Source of the DNA: Parvularcula maris
GTDB lineage: Bacteria > Pseudomonadota > Alphaproteobacteria > Caulobacterales > Parvularculaceae
Assembly (NCBI RefSeq): GCF_024505085.1
Contig: NZ_JANIBC010000003.1
Span: forward strand, 202,681-266,680
Direction: 5' to 3'
Length of the DNA stretch: 64,000 bases
Every line of letters begins with the position of its first letter. Positions within the stretch are counted from its first letter, which is position 1. Both the position numbers and the translations under genes were made by a program. Below are positions 60,404-64,000 of the stretch, piece by piece. The notes below the pieces were generated by a model. That model was not told where the DNA came from and did no database searches. It saw only the letters and a program-made list of their open reading frames with translations.

Positions 60404-61138
60404 TCCGCGTGCGCCGAAGGGGAAGCTCAGGACCTTAGCGGGCTTTGGGGCGCGTTCGGCGGTGGGGCAGAGGCTCGCCAGCGGGCAGTGGGCGCAGTCG
60501 GGCCTGGCTTGGTGACACCAGCGTCCGGCCACGGTGCCGAGACCACGGCTGAGCTCGGCGAAATCGCTCGACCGCCAGGAAACCGGTGCCCGCTCGATGA
60601 GCTGACGGGGGAGGGCGGAGAGGGGCGCCGCAGGCTCCGACAGGCCAAGGCGGCGCATCGGGCGCGCCACGTCCCGGTCCACCTGCATCACCACACGCTC
60701 GGCGCCGGTGAAGCGCAGCACGGAAATGGCGATGTCGTCGTTCACGCGGGGCAGCTTGGTCAGGAAACGCAGCGCCATCTCCGTATCGAGGCGCCGCAGC
60801 GCGTCGAGGGAGAGAACGCCAGAGGTCTCCTCCACCAGCCGCAGGATCTCCGGCAGGGCGGCCGCCTTGAGCGCCGCCGCAGGCACGCCGACGAGCAGGG
60901 TGCGTAGCACCTCGGGATCGGCGTCGCGCATGCTGACGAAGGAGGGGTAGCGCTGGCGGATGCGCTTGTAGCAGGCCGTCGCCCCCGAAGAAGAGAGCCC
61001 CTGGGAGACCACGCCGTAGAGGAGCTGGTCCAGGGGGTTGGTCGCCGGTTCCTGCCGCTTGGGGGGCAGAAGCTGGGTCAGCCGCTCGAGCATCTCCGGC
61101 AGGCGGTTGTCGACGGCGAAGTTGAGGGGCGCTTGCAT
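60374..61138 (-). CDS. Endonuclease III-like HhH-GPD protein lacking the catalytic lysine
   Basis: A 254-residue protein of the HhH-GPD DNA glycosylase superfamily. The C-terminal 4Fe-4S motif is present: Cys208-x6-Cys215-x2-Cys218-x5-Cys224. The helix-hairpin-helix reads LPRVNDDIA (129-137) where Nth has LPGVGRKTA, so the lyase lysine is Asp135 and the glycines of the turn are gone. The conserved aspartate is kept (QVDRDV, Asp153). It is therefore not a normal EndoIII; it could be a monofunctional glycosylase or a DNA-binding remnant. The ATG at 61138 lacks a strong ribosome binding site, so the start is uncertain. Confidence 0.75.
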   Translation of the reverse strand: MQAPLNFAVDNRLPEMLERLTQLLPPKRQEPATNPLDQLLYGVVSQGLSSSGATACYKRIRQRYPSFVSMRDADPEVLRTLLVGVPAAALKAAALPEILRLVEETSGVLSLDALRRLDTEMALRFLTKLPRVNDDIAISVLRFTGAERVVMQVDRDVARPMRRLGLSEPAAPLSALPRQLIERAPVSWRSSDFAELSRGLGTVAGRWCHQARPDCAHCPLASLCPTAERAPKPAKVLSFPFGARGSASSRQGAA

Positions 61139-61252
61139 GTGCCCAAGGTAGTGGAACAAGCGGCGAACATCAAGAATGTTTTTGCTATGTTCTGCAGCGT
61201 GAGTCGAAAGGCGGGGCAAGGCGCCGGGAGAACGCCTCACCCCTTCGTGGTC

Positions 61253-61558
61253 TTAGAGACCGGCCATCCGGATTTCTTCGCCGTGGAGGAAGCTGAGCTG
61301 CGGGCGCTTGGCGCTCAAGACGAGCTGATCGAGAACGTCCGCTTCACACTCCCTGGCGATGTTCCGCTGGGTCAGGGTCAGGCGGCCGTTGAAGCAGAAA
61401 TTGTGCGCCTTGGCTTCGAGCTCGGCGTAGACGGACTGGGTGCCCTCGAGGGTGTTCAGCTTCCAGCTCGGGATCTCCACGGTGAGGGTATCGTCGGCAA
61501 AGGCGTTGCCGGAAAGAGCGGCAGCGGCAACGGCGGCGGTGATAAGGGTACGGATCAT
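61253..61558 (-). CDS. UrcA-like secreted protein
   Basis: A 101-residue exported protein with signal peptide MIRTLITAAVAAAALSGNAFA. The mature part (VEIPSWKLNTLEGTQSVYAELEAKAHNFC and two further cysteine-bearing segments) matches the short beta-alpha pattern with paired cysteines of UrcA-family proteins, common in Caulobacterales and sphingomonads and of unknown function. ATG at 61558 is preferred over the GTG at 61570. Family assignment is moderate. Confidence 0.65.
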   Translation of the reverse strand: MIRTLITAAVAAAALSGNAFADDTLTVEIPSWKLNTLEGTQSVYAELEAKAHNFCFNGRLTLTQRNIARECEADVLDQLVLSAKRPQLSFLHGEEIRMAGL

Positions 61559-61670
61559 GGCAGGTCTCACTTTCGAGTTGTATGCGTTGTACCCCGCTAT
61601 TCGTGGGGAAGGGGGGAAAGGGTTACCCCGCCCCTACATTACTCCCCGTCCACGAAACCGGACCCCTCGG

Positions 61671-63062
61671 TCAGGCGGCCTGGCGCGTCTCGCCCAGCCA
61701 GGAGGCGAGATCGGCAAGCGCTCGCATGCTCATGGCCTTCTTCCGGGCACGGCCCTTCTCCTTGCCCTTGATGCGGTTGCCTTCGGCGTCGCGTGTCGGC
61801 TGCTCGATGGGCGGGAAGAGGCCGAAATTGACGTTCATCGGCTGGAAGCTGCCTTTACCGCCATCGAGATGCCCCTCTGTGATATGGTGGTGAAGGGCGC
61901 CGAGGGCTGTCGTGCGCGGCGGCAGGCTGCCTTCGCCGCCCACCGCCTCGGCGGCAGCGAGCCTACCCGTCAGCATACCGATGGCCGCGCTTTCGAGATA
62001 GCCCTCCACCCCGGTGATCTGCCCGGCAAAACGGAACTGCGGTCGGCTTTTCAGGCGGAGCTGCTCGTCGAGAAGCCTCGGCGAGTTGAGAAAAGTGTTG
62101 CGATGGATGCCGCCGAGCCTTGCAAAACGCGCCTTCTCGAGGCCAGGGATCATGCGCAGCACGTCCCCTTGTGCGCCGTATTTCAGTTTCGTCTGGAAGC
62201 CCACCATATTGTAGAGCGTACCCAGAGCGTTGTCCTGCCTGAGCTGGACGATGGCGTGGGGCTTGACGGTGGGGTTATGGGGATTGGTGAGACCCACCGG
62301 CTTCATCGGGCCGAAGCGCAGGGTCTCCCGGCCACGCCTCGCCATCTCCTCGATGGGCAGGCAGCCGTCGAAATACTGGGTGGTCTTCTCCCACTCCTTG
62401 AAGTCGGTTTTCTCACCCTCGAGGATCGCGTCAAGAAGCGCGTTGTACTGATCTTCGTCGAGGGGCAGGTTGATGTAGTCCTTGCCGTCGCCGCCGGGGC
62501 CGACCTTGTCGTAGCGGGACTGGAACCAGGCCTTCGAGAAGTCGATCGAGTCCTTGTAGACGATGGGCGCGATGGCGTCGAAGAAGGCGAGCTCATCCTC
62601 GCTGGTGGCCTTGAGAATGTCCGCCGCTAGGCTCTCCGAGGTGAGGGGGCCGGTGGCGATGATGGTGGGTCCCCATTCTTCCGGCGGCAGGCCTTCGATC
62701 TCCTCACGGACGATCTCGATCCGGGGGTGGCTTTCGAGGGCGCGGGTGACGGCTTCGGCGAAGCCCTCGCGGTCCACGGCCAAGGCGCCGCCCGCGGGGA
62801 GCTTGTGCGTGTCCGCCTCGCGCAGGATCAGCGAGCCGCAGCGGCGCATTTCCTCGTGCAGGAGCCCCACGGCGTTGTACTCGTGGTCGTCCGAGCGGAA
62901 GGAGTTGGAGCAGACGAGCTCGGCGCAGCGGTCTGTTTGGTGCGCCTCGGTGCCGCGCACGCCGCGCATCTCGTGAAGGACGACGTCGCAGCCGACCTCT
63001 GCGGCCTGCCAGGCGGCCTCGGACCCTGCGAGCCCTGCGCCGATGATATGGATCTTGGTCAT
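61671..63062 (-). CDS. trmFO: Methylenetetrahydrofolate-tRNA-(uracil-5-)-methyltransferase TrmFO
   Basis: TrmFO makes ribothymidine at tRNA position 54 using methylenetetrahydrofolate and FAD. The 463-residue protein has the FAD loop [81 protein letters not shown] and the second GxG region [18 protein letters not shown]. The Cys-Ser-Asn-Ser-Phe-Arg segment is diagnostic. Length is standard. Confidence 0.96.
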   Translation of the reverse strand: MTKIHIIGAGLAGSEAAWQAAEVGCDVVLHEMRGVRGTEAHQTDRCAELVCSNSFRSDDHEYNAVGLLHEEMRRCGSLILREADTHKLPAGGALAVDREGFAEAVTRALESHPRIEIVREEIEGLPPEEWGPTIIATGPLTSESLAADILKATSEDELAFFDAIAPIVYKDSIDFSKAWFQSRYDKVGPGGDGKDYINLPLDEDQYNALLDAILEGEKTDFKEWEKTTQYFDGCLPIEEMARRGRETLRFGPMKPVGLTNPHNPTVKPHAIVQLRQDNALGTLYNMVGFQTKLKYGAQGDVLRMIPGLEKARFARLGGIHRNTFLNSPRLLDEQLRLKSRPQFRFAGQITGVEGYLESAAIGMLTGRLAAAEAVGGEGSLPPRTTALGALHHHITEGHLDGGKGSFQPMNVNFGLFPPIEQPTRDAEGNRIKGKEKGRARKKAMSMRALADLASWLGETRQAA

Positions 63063-63214
63063 GGCCAGCCGGTAGCGCAGCGCCTACCGCCCGTGAAGAC
63101 CCCGGCGCGGGGCTAGCTTCGGTCCCTGACCCTAGGGCGCTGATTTCGCTGGCTAGACTCCGATCGCCAACGCACCTTAGGTTCGCGTCCAGCTCAGCTA
63201 AGGGAACGGCCCTG

Positions 63215-63835
63215 ATGCATATCGCGATCATCGGTGCAGGTCAGATCGGCCGTGCCCTAGGCCATGTCTGGTACAGGGCCGGGCACAGCGTGTCCTACCT
63301 CCTGCGCGAGGAAAGCCTCGCCAAGCACCAGGACATCGACTGGGCGGAGCGGACGGTTTTGAGCGCCGAGGCGGCCCGGCGGGCGGACATCACCGTGCTG
63401 GCCGTGCCCTGGTCCGAGGTCGATGCAGCCTCGCAGACCCTGGGCAGCGGCTATAGCGGCGTGCTCGTGGACGTCACCAACCCGGTGGCAGCCGATCTGA
63501 GCGGTCTCGACTTCAAAGGGAGCGCGTCCGGGGCGGCCTATCTCAAGGAGAAGCTGCCCCGCGCCCGCATCGTCAAGGCGTTCAACCAGACGGGCGCGGA
63601 GAACCTGGCCGATGCGGACTATACCGGGGGCCGCCCGGTGAGCTTCGTCTGCTCCAGCGACGAGGCGGCGGCCTCTGCCGTCAGGCAGCTCTCCGAAGAT
63701 CTAGGCTTCGACACGGTCGTCGTCCGCGGCCTCGAACACTCCCGCCAACTCGAGGAGATGGCGTGGCTGTGGATCTCCCTGGCGATCAAGCAGGGCCACG
63801 GCAGGGATTTCGCTTACGCGCTGGTGCGGCGGTAG
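63215..63835 (+). CDS. NADPH-dependent F420 reductase-like NAD(P)-binding oxidoreductase
   Basis: A 206-residue Rossmann-fold protein. The nucleotide loop is HIAIIGAGQIGRALGHVWYRAGH, followed by ADITVLAVPW, LVDVTNPVA, ARIVKAFNQTGAENLAD and a short C-terminal helical part. The pattern is that of the F420-dependent NADP oxidoreductase domain, a group also found in bacteria lacking F420. Actual substrate is unknown. It stands alone before the terminal repeat. Confidence 0.85.
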   Translation: MHIAIIGAGQIGRALGHVWYRAGHSVSYLLREESLAKHQDIDWAERTVLSAEAARRADITVLAVPWSEVDAASQTLGSGYSGVLVDVTNPVAADLSGLDFKGSASGAAYLKEKLPRARIVKAFNQTGAENLADADYTGGRPVSFVCSSDEAAASAVRQLSEDLGFDTVVVRGLEHSRQLEEMAWLWISLAIKQGHGRDFAYALVRR

Positions 63836-63872
63836 GCAGTGTCTTCGTTCAAAAGGCCAGCAAGGTCCGCCT

Positions 63873-63994
63873 CCCTCTCCCGCCTGCGGGAGAGGGACCG
63901 AGGGTGAGGGGGTTCTGAATGCAGGTCATGATGGCAAGCGTTGTAGGACGGCTTCGCCGAGGCCCTCACCCAAAACCTGACTACGCCAGGTTTT
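63873..63994. repeat. Palindromic repeat region at the right end of the window
   Basis: A perfect 10-bp stem CCCTCTCCCG (63873-63882) with CGGGAGAGGG (63887-63896), then GAGGGTGAGGGGG. A second hairpin follows, AAAACCTG (63972-63979) with CAGGTTTT (63987-63994). GAGGGTGAGGG also pairs with CCCTCACCC at 63963-63971. It has no similarity to repeat E. No gene was recognised in 63836-64000. Confidence 0.6.
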
Positions 63995-64000
63995 GACCTC

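Overview
The window is a gene-dense, high-GC piece of an alphaproteobacterial chromosome. Evidence for this placement is rnpB directly upstream of mraZ, RNase E with a long acidic insert inside its S1 domain, a secD-secF-squalene/phytoene synthase-like gene order, TrmFO, and proteins of the UrcA, SapC, DUF6445 and VPLPA-CTERM types. The exact family is uncertain; a Parvularculales- or Caulobacterales-like organism is my inference only. No phage, insertion sequence, CRISPR array, rRNA or tRNA was recognised.

Layout. 1-1100: start of a Gfo/Idh-type oxidoreductase (minus strand), RNase P RNA, two dispersed repeats, a group of DnaA-box-like sites and a three-box MraZ operator. 1104-17947: a division and cell wall (dcw) cluster in one direction with mostly 4-base overlaps: mraZ, rsmH, ftsL, ftsI, murE, murF, mraY, a murD-like gene, ftsW, murG, murC, murB, an unrecognised membrane protein, ddl, ftsQ and an ftsA-like gene. 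The murD-like and ftsA-like proteins sit in the expected slots but have lost most family active-site motifs. FtsI has KTA instead of KTG. No ftsZ follows. 18178-22720: nitroreductase, a minus-strand aroQ-accB-accC-pgsA run and thiS-thiG. 22845-28810: a large TonB-dependent receptor with a leader hairpin, then a DsbA-like lipoprotein and an M48 TPR protease. 28980-40455: nucleoside transporter, rne, amiC, TPR lipoprotein, ispE, a WecA/MraY-type transferase and a polyprenyl diphosphate synthase. 40659-46080: accessory genes (S49 peptidase, a VPLPA-CTERM protein, small hypotheticals, hydrolase, SapC, fatty acid hydroxylase, cupin). 46387-47517: rplK-rplA with a strong terminator. 47874-64000: arfB, beta-helix and Sel1-repeat proteins, TusA-like protein, a RodZ-like/TonB C-terminal fusion, ispG, DUF6445 protein, prfA-prmC, yajC-secD-secF, a squalene/phytoene synthase-like gene interrupted in frame by a repeat, an EndoIII-like protein lacking the catalytic lysine, UrcA-like protein, trmFO and an NADP-binding oxidoreductase.

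How the genes connect. Much of the window makes or moves envelope components: lipid II synthesis (mur genes, mraY, ddl), its undecaprenyl/isoprenoid supply (ispE, ispG, polyprenyl synthase), septal synthesis (ftsI, ftsW, ftsL, ftsQ), septum splitting (amiC), phospholipid and fatty acid synthesis (accBC, pgsA), protein export (secDF-yajC) and TonB-dependent uptake. The most notable signals are the motif losses in the dcw cluster, the RodZ-TonB fusion, and a roughly 115-bp repeat present five times, once read through inside a coding sequence. Function loss is inferred from motifs read by eye and has not been tested by alignment or structure prediction.
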